This document shows, piece by piece, positions 5,009 to 5,034 of a DNA stretch of 5,034 nt (positions are counted from its first letter, which is position 1; every line of letters begins with the position of its first letter). The DNA lies in the NCBI GenBank assembly GCA_016932895.1, contig JAFGCA010000479.1, positions 1-5,034 on the forward strand, read 5' to 3'. Below the pieces are notes generated by a model, which was given only the letters and a program-made list of their open reading frames with translations, made no database searches and was not told where the DNA came from. This DNA is from Sedimentisphaerales bacterium. GTDB taxonomy: Bacteria; Planctomycetota; Phycisphaerae; Sedimentisphaerales; SG8-4. The translations under genes and the position numbers were made by a program.

Positions 5009-5034
5009 ATGTCCAACTCGTATATCCTCGCGAA
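5009..5034 (+). CDS. Possible start of a further gene, cut by window edge
   Basis: An ATG at 5009 opens a frame of eight codons, MSNSYILA, to the window edge. AGG at 5001-5003 lies 5 nt upstream, and GGAAGG a little further. That is too little for a function or a firm call. The preceding 200 bases hold no other gene, so a new transcription unit starting here is reasonable. Confidence 0.3.

Overview
The window looks like chromosomal DNA from a GC-rich environmental bacterium, most plausibly a planctomycete. The pointers are an exported HAF-family repeat protein with a PEP-CTERM tail, a small ORF opening with the peptide WALQDSNT (a kind of ORF start I associate with planctomycete genomes, from memory only), and strong GC bias at third codon positions in the ABC transporter gene. 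The taxonomic call is inference; no rRNA or other marker gene is present.

Left part (1-2528, minus strand): a two-gene block reads leftwards. The first gene is a complete double-domain ATPase of a RbsA/MglA/XylG-type sugar ABC importer (1017-2528). After a 156-nt gap holding an 8-bp inverted repeat comes an uncharacterised lipoprotein gene (860 down to the left edge). It has no stop codon in the window, so its C-terminus is missing. A candidate promoter for the block lies at 2573-2603. No permease or sugar-binding protein gene is visible; they may lie to the left or elsewhere.

Middle (2529-3659): a divergent region leads into a small plus-strand ORF (2833-3186). Its first codons overlap, in antisense, a 21-nt sequence with the pattern of the 3' end of a tRNA gene (T-loop to discriminator base), the kind of scar tyrosine-recombinase integration leaves. 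Then come about 470 non-coding bases with a G9 tract, a C7 tract, GC palindromes, a CG-alternating element and two hairpins directly upstream of the next gene.

Right part (3660-5034): the plus-strand gene 3660-4808 encodes a secreted protein with a signal peptide, six 46-residue HAF-type repeats plus a degenerate seventh, and a PEP-CTERM anchor. A terminator hairpin follows. A CG-rich element of about 27-30 nt, starting CGTCTCT and ending AGGGG, occurs both upstream of this gene and across its stop codon, as imperfect direct repeats. Further inverted repeats follow, and a possible new gene starts at 5009 just inside the right edge.

The sugar transporter block and the HAF gene show no functional link. 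The tRNA-like scar, the flanking direct repeats and the different third-position composition of the HAF gene make it possible that 2840-4830 was acquired separately, but no recombinase is present in the window and this remains a hypothesis.
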